Below are positions 17,022 to 25,100 of a stretch of 64,000 bases of DNA, piece after piece (positions within the stretch are counted from its first letter, which is position 1; every line of letters begins with the position of its first letter). The stretch is from NCBI GenBank assembly GCA_014872815.1, contig WKFK01000015.1, forward strand, positions 744,001-808,000, given 5' to 3'. Source of the stretch: Paracoccaceae bacterium. Its GTDB lineage: Bacteria; Pseudomonadota; Alphaproteobacteria; Rhodobacterales; Rhodobacteraceae. The position numbers and the translations under genes were made by a program. The notes beneath the pieces are model-generated. The model saw only the letters and a list, made by a program, of their open reading frames with translations. It made no database searches and was not told where the DNA came from.

Positions 17022-19943
17022 TTACTCTGTTAACGCCTGGTTCGGCTCCCCCGGCGTCAGGATGTGCCGCAAGAGCGCCATCGGGTGTTTGCGCAGGGTC
17101 AGACGCATCGCCACATAGTCCTCCACCACCTGTTCGCCCATCGACATCTCCGGCAAGATCGCCGCAGGCTCCAGAATGCCTTCGCCGTCCATATCCCCTG
17201 CAAACAAGGGCAATGGTTTGTCCGATTTGATCGCCTTGGCCTCCCACAATGCGTCCCGCCGTTTCAGCCCCAAGGAGGCAAAGGCATCCGCCTCCGCCAA
17301 CCGGGTCAACACATGCGGATCGATGCCCGCCCGACGCCAGACATCCTCGATCGTTTGATAGCCATTGCCGCGCGCTGCGGTGATCCAGCTCGCGTCTTCT
17401 TCGCGCAGCCGCCGCACCTGCCTGAAGCCCAAGCGCAGCGCCAATCCGCCCCGCCCATCCGGCTCCATCACATTGTCCCAAAAGCTCTCATTGATATCCA
17501 CCGGGCGGACCTCGACGCCATGCTCACGCGCGTCCCTAACAATTTGAGCAGGCGCGTAAAATCCCATTGGCTGGCTATTCAGAAGCGCACAGGCAAAGAT
17601 GCCGGGATGGTGGCATTTGATCCAGGCCGAGGCATAGACCAACAGCGCAAAAGAGGCCGCGTGGCTCTCGGGAAACCCATAAGAGCCAAAGCCCTCAATC
17701 TGCGAAAAACAGCGTGCGGCGAAGTCTTCCTCATAGCCGTTTTTCTTCATCCCGCGCATGAAGCGCTCGCGGAACTCGCTGACATTGCCGTGTTTTTTGA
17801 AAGTCGCCAAAGAGCGCCGGAGCCGGTCCGCTTCCTCCGGCGTGAACCCGGCGCCGATGATGGCGATCTGCATCGCCTGTTCCTGAAACAGCGGCACGCC
17901 CAAGGTCTTGCCCAGTACCTCGCCCAAAGCGTCAGAGGGGAAGGTCACACTCTCTTCGCCATTGCGGCGCCGGATGTAGGGATGCACCATGTCGCCCTGA
18001 ATCGGCCCCGGTCGGATGATCGCCACTTCGATCACCAGATCATAGAAATTGCGCGGCTTCATACGCGGCAGAAAGTTCATCTGCGCCCGGCTTTCGACCT
18101 GAAACACCCCGATGCTGTCCGCCTTACATAGCATGTCATAAACCGCTGAATCCTCTGGGGGAATCGTCGATAACGCCAAGTCCATCCCGTGATGGCGCCT
18201 GAGCATGTCAAAGCCTTTGCGGATGCAGGTCAGCATGCCAAGGCTCAACACATCGACCTTCAAAATCCCAAGGCTCTCAATGTCATCTTTGTCCCAGCAA
18301 ATGACCGTGCGGTCCTCCATGCTGGCGTTCTCAATCGGCACCAGTTCATCGAGCCGTCCCTCGGTCATGATGAAGCCACCGACGTGCTGGGACAGATGGC
18401 GCGGGAAGCCGATGATCTCCTGCACCAGTGCCATGGTCTGTGCCAGCCGCCGGTCATTGGGATCAAGGCCAATCTCGCGCATCCGTGCATCTTGCACCGC
18501 ATCGGTGGAGAAGAATCCCCAAAGCTGGGAGGACAATGCGGAGATGGTATCTTCGGTCAGCCCCATGGCCCGCCCGACCTCCCGGATCGCGCGTTTGCCG
18601 CGGTAATGCACCACGGTGGCGCACAGCCCCGCGCGGTGGCGTCCGTAACGTTCGTAGATGTGTTGGATCACCTCTTCGCGGCGTTCATGTTCAAAGTCGA
18701 CATCAATGTCAGGCGGCTCATCACGCGCCTCACTGACAAAGCGCTCAAACACCATGGTGCCAATTTCGGGCGACACAGACGTCACCCCAAGACAGAAACA
18801 AACCACTGAATTTGCGGCACTTCCCCGCCCTTGACAGAGGATTTCGCGGCTGCGGGCAAAATGCACCACATCGCGCACGGTCAGGAAATATGGCTCGTAT
18901 TTGAGCTTGCCGATCAGGGCGAGCTCATGTTCCAGCATGCCGCGCACTTTCTCTGGTGCGCCATGCGGGTAGCGCCAGCGCAGGCCTTCGTAAGCCAGCC
19001 GATGCAGCCGGTCTGTGGGCGTTTCCCCCTGTGCCACCTCGCTAGGGTATTCATAGCGCAGCTCATCCAGCGAGAAAGTACAGCGCTGCATCAGCCAGTC
19101 TGTGCGCTTCAATGCCGCCTCATGTCCGGCAAACAGGCTGCGCATTTCCTCCGCACTGCGCAGTCGCCGTTCGCCATTGGTCTGTGCCCCCGCGCCGAGG
19201 CTATCGACACGACACCCCTGCCGGATGGCGGTCACCACATCGGCCAAGCGCCGCCGCCCGCCGTGATGCATCACCGGCAGGGTGGTGGCCACCAGCGGCA
19301 GGCCCAGCCGCGCGGCGTGCTGCGCTTGGGTGGCAAAGCGGGTGGCATCCTCGCCGTCATATCCGGGTGCGAGCGCTAGCTGCAGCCGGCCGGCAAAGCG
19401 GCGCGTCAACTGTGGCACCAGTTTGGCCCAGTCACATGCGCCGCGCGGCTTGCGATGCGTGTGCGGATAGGGGTGCAGGATCAGCTGCAGCCCCGCTCCA
19501 AACTCCAGCAGATCGCCCAGATGCAGGATACAGCTGCCTTTCTCGGCCCGCAGGCGTCCTTTGGACAGCAGGCGACACAGGCTCGCCCAGCCCTGACGGT
19601 TTTCCGCCAGCGCCGTGATCGGCGGCGCATCGCTGAACTCCAGCCGGGCGGCGGGCATCAGGCGTGGGGTGGCATAGATCGGCGCACTGGGCGGGGGGGC
19701 AATGTGCTCGGGGCAGGGGGGACCAATCAGCCCTGTTGCATGATCAAAGTTGCGCCGTTCGCGCACTTTACGGGCAATTTCACGTGCTTCGGTATGACTG
19801 CGCACAATGCCCGCCACACTGTTCACATCGGCAATGGCAATGGCGTCTAACCCAGCCATAGCGGCACGCCGCATATACTCCTCCGGATGTGAGGCTCCGG
19901 TGAGAAATGTGAAGTTTGATGTGATGCAAAGCTCGGCAACCAT
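17022..19943 (-). CDS. dnaE2: Error-prone DNA polymerase DnaE2 (ImuC), C-terminally short
   Basis: Translesion C-family polymerase used in damage-induced mutagenesis with ImuA and ImuB. The 973 residues contain an N-terminal PHP domain (AELCITSNFTFLTGASHPEEY) and the palm carboxylates in PPDIDVDFEHERR (about 400) and LKVDVLSLGML (about 545). After LTLRKHPMALLRHILTPG it ends within eight residues, whereas the family usually continues about 90-110 residues through an OB-fold. No frame downstream restores it, since another gene starts 91 bases further on. No imuA or imuB lies beside it. I chose the ATG at 19943, which opens MVAELC as in relatives; an ATG at 19964 is possible. An LexA-like site overlaps this region. 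It may be functional or a decaying copy. Confidence 0.88.
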   Translation of the reverse strand: MVAELCITSNFTFLTGASHPEEYMRRAAMAGLDAIAIADVNSVAGIVRSHTEAREIARKVRERRNFDHATGLIGPPCPEHIAPPPSAPIYATPRLMPAARLEFSDAPPITALAENRQGWASLCRLLSKGRLRAEKGSCILHLGDLLEFGAGLQLILHPYPHTHRKPRGACDWAKLVPQLTRRFAGRLQLALAPGYDGEDATRFATQAQHAARLGLPLVATTLPVMHHGGRRRLADVVTAIRQGCRVDSLGAGAQTNGERRLRSAEEMRSLFAGHEAALKRTDWLMQRCTFSLDELRYEYPSEVAQGETPTDRLHRLAYEGLRWRYPHGAPEKVRGMLEHELALIGKLKYEPYFLTVRDVVHFARSREILCQGRGSAANSVVCFCLGVTSVSPEIGTMVFERFVSEARDEPPDIDVDFEHERREEVIQHIYERYGRHRAGLCATVVHYRGKRAIREVGRAMGLTEDTISALSSQLWGFFSTDAVQDARMREIGLDPNDRRLAQTMALVQEIIGFPRHLSQHVGGFIMTEGRLDELVPIENASMEDRTVICWDKDDIESLGILKVDVLSLGMLTCIRKGFDMLRRHHGMDLALSTIPPEDSAVYDMLCKADSIGVFQVESRAQMNFLPRMKPRNFYDLVIEVAIIRPGPIQGDMVHPYIRRRNGEESVTFPSDALGEVLGKTLGVPLFQEQAMQIAIIGAGFTPEEADRLRRSLATFKKHGNVSEFRERFMRGMKKNGYEEDFAARCFSQIEGFGSYGFPESHAASFALLVYASAWIKCHHPGIFACALLNSQPMGFYAPAQIVRDAREHGVEVRPVDINESFWDNVMEPDGRGGLALRLGFRQVRRLREEDASWITAARGNGYQTIEDVWRRAGIDPHVLTRLAEADAFASLGLKRRDALWEAKAIKSDKPLPLFAGDMDGEGILEPAAILPEMSMGEQVVEDYVAMRLTLRKHPMALLRHILTPGEPNQALTE

Positions 19944-19958
19944 GAGAATCGCGATTAT

Positions 19959-19973
19959 ATTCATGTTTTGTTC
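19959..19973 (-). promoter_or_regulatory. Candidate LexA operator of dnaE2
   Basis: Read on the minus strand this is GAAC-N7-GAAT, one mismatch from the alphaproteobacterial SOS box (GTTC-N7-GTTC, or GAAC-N7-GAAC on the other strand). It lies 16 bases upstream of the chosen dnaE2 start, where a repressor site is expected. Confidence 0.4.
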
Positions 19974-20021
19974 TGTTGAGGAGTCTGTGAAAAGCGCCTA
20001 CATGCGTGAAAAAATGTTTTG

Positions 20022-20070
20022 AAATTTCACGAAACTGGTGCAGCGTGAAATTTGAAGGAAAAATTTCACG
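20022..20070. promoter_or_regulatory. Operator array: three copies of CGTGAAATTT
   Basis: The exact 10-mer CGTGAAATTT occurs at 20044-20053 (+) and, reversed, at 20022-20031 and 20061-20070 (-). The last two form an inverted repeat with a 7-base spacer. The array ends 16 bases before the XRE-cupin regulator start, so autoregulation and control of the downstream cluster are likely. A weaker CGTGAAAAA lies at 20005. Confidence 0.7.
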
Positions 20071-20086
20071 ACCGGGATTCGCGCAC

Positions 20087-20659
20087 ATGCTGCATAACGT
20101 GCCACAAGACGTACAGACGCTGGGGGCGGATCTACGCGCCCTGCGCAAGGCACGCGGCCTGACGCTTACCGATATGGCTGAGGCGCTGGACCGCTCAGTG
20201 GGCTGGCTCAGTCAGGTGGAGCGCGACAAATCCGAACCCACCATTTCCGACTTGCGCCAGATCGCCAAAGTGCTGGGTGTGCCTATGTCGATGTTGTTTG
20301 GTCAGTCTTCTGCCCCGGCGCATGAGCAGGGCTATGTGGTCCGCTCCGGCGCCCGCCGTCCCATGGGGGGCAGCGAAGAAGGTCTGATCGAGGAGCTGCT
20401 CTCCCCCGATCTGACGGACGATTTTGAAATGGTGCACTCCACCTTTGCGCCGCGCTCTTCAATGCAGGAGCCGACCATGCGCCCGACGCAGGAGGTTGGC
20501 TATGTCATCTCAGGTCGATTGGAGCTGCGCATAGGGGAGCAGAGTTTCTCTGTTGGGCCGGGTGACAGCTTCCGCATCCGTGGGGAGGAATACCACTGGG
20601 CCAATCCCCATGACGAAGCTTGCATGGCGATCTGGGTGATCGCGCCACCTGTGTACTAA
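20087..20659 (+). CDS. XRE-cupin transcriptional regulator
   Basis: Helix-turn-helix regulator of 190 residues. The N-terminal XRE domain (about 12-68) reads LRALRKARGLTLTDMAEAL with the recognition region SVGWLSQVERDKSEPTIS; the C-terminal cupin (about 110-188) has PTQEVGYVISGRLELRIG and GDSFRIRGEEYHWANP and probably binds a small effector or metal. Regulators of this type often control catabolic operons for amines and amino acids. I chose the ATG at 20087; the frame is open from 20006, but that part overlaps the operator array. It heads a run of same-strand genes for methylated-amine metabolism, which it probably regulates. Confidence 0.88.
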   Translation: MLHNVPQDVQTLGADLRALRKARGLTLTDMAEALDRSVGWLSQVERDKSEPTISDLRQIAKVLGVPMSMLFGQSSAPAHEQGYVVRSGARRPMGGSEEGLIEELLSPDLTDDFEMVHSTFAPRSSMQEPTMRPTQEVGYVISGRLELRIGEQSFSVGPGDSFRIRGEEYHWANPHDEACMAIWVIAPPVY

Positions 20660-20669
20660 GGAAAATACA

Positions 20670-21041
20670 ATGCTGAAGGGATCTTGCCTCTGTGGCGACA
20701 TCACATTCGAAACAGACGCGGCACCACAAGGCGCTTCCATGTGCCATTGCAGTCAATGCCGCAAACAATCAGGCGGCATCTGGTCGTCCGCGTATGTCGC
20801 AGAGACGGATCTCACTATCACCGGAGATGTGCTTTGGTACGAGGCTAGCGCAAGCGCCAAGCGTGGTAGCTGCCCGCGCTGTGGGTCATTCCTGTTCTGG
20901 AAAGCCCACGACGAGGACACCATCAGCTTTGCCCTTGGCGCGGTGGATGGTCCAACCAATCTGGAGCTGACCAAACACATCTTTATCCGCGACAAAGGCG
21001 ATTACTACGCAATCGCTGATGACGTGCCACAGCGAGACTGA
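20670..21041 (+). CDS. GFA/CENP-V-family zinc protein
   Basis: 123-residue protein of the glutathione-dependent formaldehyde-activating (GFA) family. The zinc-binding cysteines are seen in GSCLCGDITFE, MCHCSQCRKQSGG and GSCPRCGSFLFW. The founding Gfa was thought to speed glutathione-formaldehyde adduct formation, though most members are uncharacterised. In this cluster, where N-methyl oxidation can release formaldehyde, a detoxification role is a reasonable inference. An AAGGA ribosome site precedes it, 10 bases after the regulator gene. Confidence 0.9.
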   Translation: MLKGSCLCGDITFETDAAPQGASMCHCSQCRKQSGGIWSSAYVAETDLTITGDVLWYEASASAKRGSCPRCGSFLFWKAHDEDTISFALGAVDGPTNLELTKHIFIRDKGDYYAIADDVPQRD

Positions 21042-21043
21042 CC

Positions 21044-21667
21044 ATGTTGGAAACCTTCGCACATATGGACAGCGTTACGCTCTGGACTTTCATGGCCGCC
21101 TCGTTGGTGATGTATCTCACTCCCGGCGCGGACATGATGTTCACCATCGCCAGCGGTATTTCCGGTGGCCCCAAAGCGGGGCTGGCTGCCACCTTAGGGG
21201 TGACGCTTGGTTTGCTCGCGCATGTCACAATCGCTGCGGCTGGTCTTGCTGTGGTGATTGCCACCTCCCCTGCGGCTCTATTGGCGATCAAATACACAGG
21301 TGCCGCCTATCTTTTGGTACTGTCCTATCAGGCCTGCACGGCCAAACCTGTGTCTGACGAAATCGAAGGCCGCGCCAACATCCTGCGCGCGGTGCGCCGC
21401 GGGTTTCTCACCAACATTCTGAACCCCAAAATCATCCTCTTCATTCTGGCGTTCTTGCCACAGTTCACCACGACAGAAGCGGGCCCGATCTGGCAGCAGA
21501 TTGTGATCTTGGGTGGGATGTTTGCCACCGGTGGCTTTCTGGTGGTGTCGATGATCGGCCTGTCCGCTGGGATCGTTGGCGCAAAGCTCAAACAAGCCAC
21601 TGGCATTCTAAACAAAATCGCCGCCGTCATCTTTGGCGGCTTGGCAGCAAAACTCGTCTTTGACTGA
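21044..21667 (+). CDS. LysE/RhtB-family exporter
   Basis: Inner-membrane amino-acid exporter of 207 residues with about six transmembrane helices. Family features are YLTPGADMMFTIASGISGGPKAGL near the N-terminus and GFLTNILNPKIILFILAFLPQF at about residue 120. Substrate unknown. The start is two bases after the GFA stop, so co-expression is near certain. Export of surplus glycine or a methylated intermediate would fit the neighbours but is only inferred. Confidence 0.92.
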   Translation: MLETFAHMDSVTLWTFMAASLVMYLTPGADMMFTIASGISGGPKAGLAATLGVTLGLLAHVTIAAAGLAVVIATSPAALLAIKYTGAAYLLVLSYQACTAKPVSDEIEGRANILRAVRRGFLTNILNPKIILFILAFLPQFTTTEAGPIWQQIVILGGMFATGGFLVVSMIGLSAGIVGAKLKQATGILNKIAAVIFGGLAAKLVFD

Positions 21668-21678
21668 GGGAGATGGTC

Positions 21679-24138
21679 ATGTCTGATTTTCCAAGCAAGG
21701 CCCGCGTGGTCATCATTGGCGGCGGTGTTGTTGGCACCTCCAGCCTGTATCATTTGGCTAAGAAAGGCTGGACCGATTGTGTCTTGCTGGAAAAGAACGA
21801 ACTGACCGCTGGCTCCACCTGGCACGCCGCTGGCAATGTCCCGACGTTTTCGACTTCCTGGGCGATCATGAACATGCAGCGCTACTCCACCGAGCTCTAT
21901 GCGCGGCTTGGGGAAGAAGTTGATTACCCGATGAATTATCACCAGTCCGGCTCGATCCGACTCGCGCATTCTAAAGAGCGTGTGCAGGAGTTTGAGCGCG
22001 CCATGTCGATGGGCCGCTATCAGGGCATCCCGATGGAGATGTGGACCCCGGAAGAAGCCAAGGAGCGCTATCCGTTCCTAGAAACCCATGGCCTTGAAGG
22101 CGTGCTCTATGATCCAACTGATGGGGACATCGACCCGGCGCAGCTGACACAGGCCTTGGCCAAAGGTGCGCGTGATATGGGGCAGAAAATCTTGCGTTTC
22201 TGTCCGGCGACCGGCGTGACGCAGAAGGAAGACAAGAGCTGGATCGTACACACCGAAAAGGGAGACATCGAGTGTGACTATGTCGTCAACGCGGCTGGGT
22301 ATTATGCTCAGCGTGTGGGAGAATGGTTCAAACCCTTTGGTGGTCGCTCTGTGCCGATGATGGTGATGAGCCACCAGTATCTGCTGACCGAAGAAATTCC
22401 CGAGGTGGAAGAATGGTCCAAAGCCAATGGCGGAAAAAAGCTGCCTCTGCTGCGTGATGTGGACGTGTCCTACTACCTGCGTCAGGAAAAGCACGGCTAC
22501 AACCTCGGCCCTTATGAGCCGAATTGTAAGGCGCATTGGGACACCGACGCTGATCCGATGCCAGACGACTTCTCCTTCCAACTTTGGTCCGATGACCTTG
22601 ACCGGATTGAAGACATCGTCACCGACGCCATGGAGCGTGTGCCGCTGATGCAAACCTCCGGCGTCAGCCGCGTGATCAACGGCCCAATTCCTTATGCACC
22701 CGATGGCCTGCCGTTGATTGGTCCAATGCCCGGCGTGGAAAACGCCTTTGAAAACTGTGTGTTCACCTTCGGCATCGCCCAAGGCGGCGGTGCGGGCAAG
22801 GTGCTCGCCGAATGGATCGTGGATGGCTTTACCGAATGGGACATGTGGGCCGTCGATCCGCGCCGCTACACCGATTACACCGATCACGATTACTGCGTGA
22901 AGAAGGGCATGGAGGTCTACGGAAATGAATACGCCATGCATTTCCCGCATCACGAATGGCCCGCCGCCCGGGACAAGAAGCTCTCCCCCGTCCATGACCG
23001 GGTTGTCGCATCTGGCGGAGTTATGGGGGCCTATAATGGATGGGAGCGTGCGAACTGGTTTGCCAAGGAAGGTGATGACACGTCGCTCGCTGCCACCCAC
23101 ACTTGGGGCCGGTCCGGTCCTTGGGAACAACGGGTGAAAGAAGAGTGTGAAGCTGTGCGCGACCACTGTGGCGTGCTCGATCTGCCGGGGTTCTCGCGGT
23201 TCCGCGTGAAAGGTAAGGGGGCGGCTGAGTGGTTGAACGGTCTCACGGCGTCTCGCCTTCCGTCACCAGGCCGTGTTGGACTGGCCTATTTCTCCGATGA
23301 GCGCGGCCGTATTGTCACCGAGATGAGTGTGTTCACATATTCTGACGAAGAATTCACACTGATTACCGCCGCGACCGCGCAGTGGCATGATTTTGAGATC
23401 TTGAAAAAGGCTTTGCCAACTGACGGTTCTATCGAACTCACCGACCACACACGCGAGTACAACTGCCTGATTGTGACCGGTCCAAAGTCTCGCGAAATCT
23501 TTGAGGCAATGGGAACAGATGCCGATTTGCAAGCCAAATGGTTGACGTTCCAAGATGCAACTGTTGCGGGGATTGCCTGTACGCTTGCCCGCGTGAGCTT
23601 TGCAGGTGAGCTGGGATGGGAAATTCATGCCCCAATGGCGGAGATACCCGCACTTTATGACGCGGTTATTGCCGCTGGTGCCAAGCCATTTGGTATGTAC
23701 GCGCTGAACTCTTTGCGTTTGGAAAAAGGCTACCGCGCTTGGAAGGGCGACCTGTCCACGGACTACTCCGTGCTTGAAGGCGGGTTGGAGCGCTTTGTGA
23801 AACTGGACAAACCCCAGGATTTCCCAGGCAAAGCCGCGATCCAGAACGAGAAGCAGCAAGGCGTGCAAAAGTCCTTTGTCACTTTGAAGGTCGACGCCGG
23901 CGACGCAGACGCGCCTTACATGTCCTGTATCTATCACGGGGATCAGATCGTTGGCGAAACCACGTCCGGCGGTTGGGGCTATCGCGTGAACGCCTCCATC
24001 GCGCTGGGCATGGTGAAGGCCGAACACGCAGCGCCGGGTACTGAGCTTGAGGTCGAAATTTACGGTCAGAAATGCCGCGCCGTGGTGCAGGAAGACCAAC
24101 CGATGTGGGACCCAGAAAACGAACGGCTGCGGGCATGA
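21679..24138 (+). CDS. GcvT-fused FAD demethylase, dimethylglycine-dehydrogenase-like
   Basis: 819-residue flavoprotein with an N-terminal DAO-type FAD domain (about 1-370; VVIIGGGVVGTSSLYHLA) and a C-terminal folate-binding GcvT region (about 430-800; EITYRAWKGDLSTDYSVLEGG-like segment near 690). LTAGSTWHAAGN carries the His that binds FAD covalently in mammalian DMGDH. Such enzymes oxidise an N-methyl group and pass the carbon to tetrahydrofolate. Local sequence (HQSGSIRLA, DGDIDPAQL) is closer to dimethylglycine than sarcosine dehydrogenases. The ATG at 21679 has GAGGGAG at proper spacing. Its stop overlaps the homocysteine methyltransferase start. Confidence 0.85.
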   Translation: MSDFPSKARVVIIGGGVVGTSSLYHLAKKGWTDCVLLEKNELTAGSTWHAAGNVPTFSTSWAIMNMQRYSTELYARLGEEVDYPMNYHQSGSIRLAHSKERVQEFERAMSMGRYQGIPMEMWTPEEAKERYPFLETHGLEGVLYDPTDGDIDPAQLTQALAKGARDMGQKILRFCPATGVTQKEDKSWIVHTEKGDIECDYVVNAAGYYAQRVGEWFKPFGGRSVPMMVMSHQYLLTEEIPEVEEWSKANGGKKLPLLRDVDVSYYLRQEKHGYNLGPYEPNCKAHWDTDADPMPDDFSFQLWSDDLDRIEDIVTDAMERVPLMQTSGVSRVINGPIPYAPDGLPLIGPMPGVENAFENCVFTFGIAQGGGAGKVLAEWIVDGFTEWDMWAVDPRRYTDYTDHDYCVKKGMEVYGNEYAMHFPHHEWPAARDKKLSPVHDRVVASGGVMGAYNGWERANWFAKEGDDTSLAATHTWGRSGPWEQRVKEECEAVRDHCGVLDLPGFSRFRVKGKGAAEWLNGLTASRLPSPGRVGLAYFSDERGRIVTEMSVFTYSDEEFTLITAATAQWHDFEILKKALPTDGSIELTDHTREYNCLIVTGPKSREIFEAMGTDADLQAKWLTFQDATVAGIACTLARVSFAGELGWEIHAPMAEIPALYDAVIAAGAKPFGMYALNSLRLEKGYRAWKGDLSTDYSVLEGGLERFVKLDKPQDFPGKAAIQNEKQQGVQKSFVTLKVDAGDADAPYMSCIYHGDQIVGETTSGGWGYRVNASIALGMVKAEHAAPGTELEVEIYGQKCRAVVQEDQPMWDPENERLRA

Positions 24139-25037
24139 GTGACATCATCCTGAAAGACGGCGGCACGGGGCAGGAGCTATTAGCACGCTCAGCAATGCCG
24201 CCGCATCCGCTCTGGTCGTGCAAGGTCATGATGGAAGAGCCAGAGATTGTGCAAAGCGTACATGCGGATTACATCCGCGCCGGCGCGCGCCTGATCACGC
24301 TCAACACCTACTCTGTTACACCAGAACGGCTGACACGCGAAGGTGAGCCGGACATGTTTTTTCCTCTGCAGCAGCGGGCATTGGATCTTGCACATGCAGC
24401 GTGTGAAGAGGTCGGTGTTGAAGGTGTCAAGCTGGCCGCCTGCCTGCCGCCACTGCACGGCTCTTATCGTCCTGACATGTCCAAGTCTCATGCGGACCTG
24501 TTGCCTCTTTATCAAGAAGTTGCCAACGCGCAGGCAGACGGTTGCGATCTGGTCATTGCGGAAACTCTTTCAAGCGTTTCTGAAATCACGGCAGCCGCAC
24601 AAGCCGGTGTTGAAACCGGTCTGCCCACATGGGTGTTCATGACGCTCACCGATGATGACAGTGGCACTCTGCGTTCGGGCGAGCCATTGTCAGAGGCCCT
24701 GTCGGCTTTGGAGGGAACAGGTATCGCAGGTGTCGGGATCAACTGCTGCAAACCCGAAGTGATCAGCGCCAATATTACCACTGTTTTGGCAACCGGGATG
24801 TCCAGTGGCGCATATGCCAATGGTTTCATCGGAATTGATGCTTTGGAGATCGGCGGGACGGTGGATGGGCTCAAGGCCCGCAAAGATCTCACCCCTGAGG
24901 CGCACGCAGATTTAGCGATGCAGTGGGTTGCACAAGGTCTGCATTTTATCGGCGGCTGTTGCGAAATCGGACCTTCTCATATTGCAGAACTTGCTCAACG
25001 CCTAGCGGCTGCTGGTCACACAATCGTCGGCGAGTGA
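24135..25037 (+). CDS. Homocysteine S-methyltransferase, betaine-type likely
   Basis: 300-residue zinc-dependent methyltransferase of the BHMT/MmuM family. DGGTGQELL forms the first barrel strand; the zinc cysteines lie in GVGINCCKPE (about 220) and GGCCEIGP (about 278). The enzyme moves a methyl group from a donor (glycine betaine, S-methylmethionine or DMSP) to homocysteine, giving methionine. It is shorter than mammalian BHMT and could also be MmuM-like. Its place between DMGDH-like and SARDH-like genes, coupled by an ATGA overlap with the first, favours betaine, whose product dimethylglycine is the next substrate. Confidence 0.87.
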   Translation: MSDIILKDGGTGQELLARSAMPPHPLWSCKVMMEEPEIVQSVHADYIRAGARLITLNTYSVTPERLTREGEPDMFFPLQQRALDLAHAACEEVGVEGVKLAACLPPLHGSYRPDMSKSHADLLPLYQEVANAQADGCDLVIAETLSSVSEITAAAQAGVETGLPTWVFMTLTDDDSGTLRSGEPLSEALSALEGTGIAGVGINCCKPEVISANITTVLATGMSSGAYANGFIGIDALEIGGTVDGLKARKDLTPEAHADLAMQWVAQGLHFIGGCCEIGPSHIAELAQRLAAAGHTIVGE

Positions 25038-25100
25038 TCACGCCATATCGACAGTAACACGGGGGCGCAGCTTCCGTCACATCACCAAAGGACGTAGCTT

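Noticed and set aside
20006-20086. N-terminal extension of the XRE-cupin protein
   Set aside because: It would run through the operator repeats and does not resemble the family's start.
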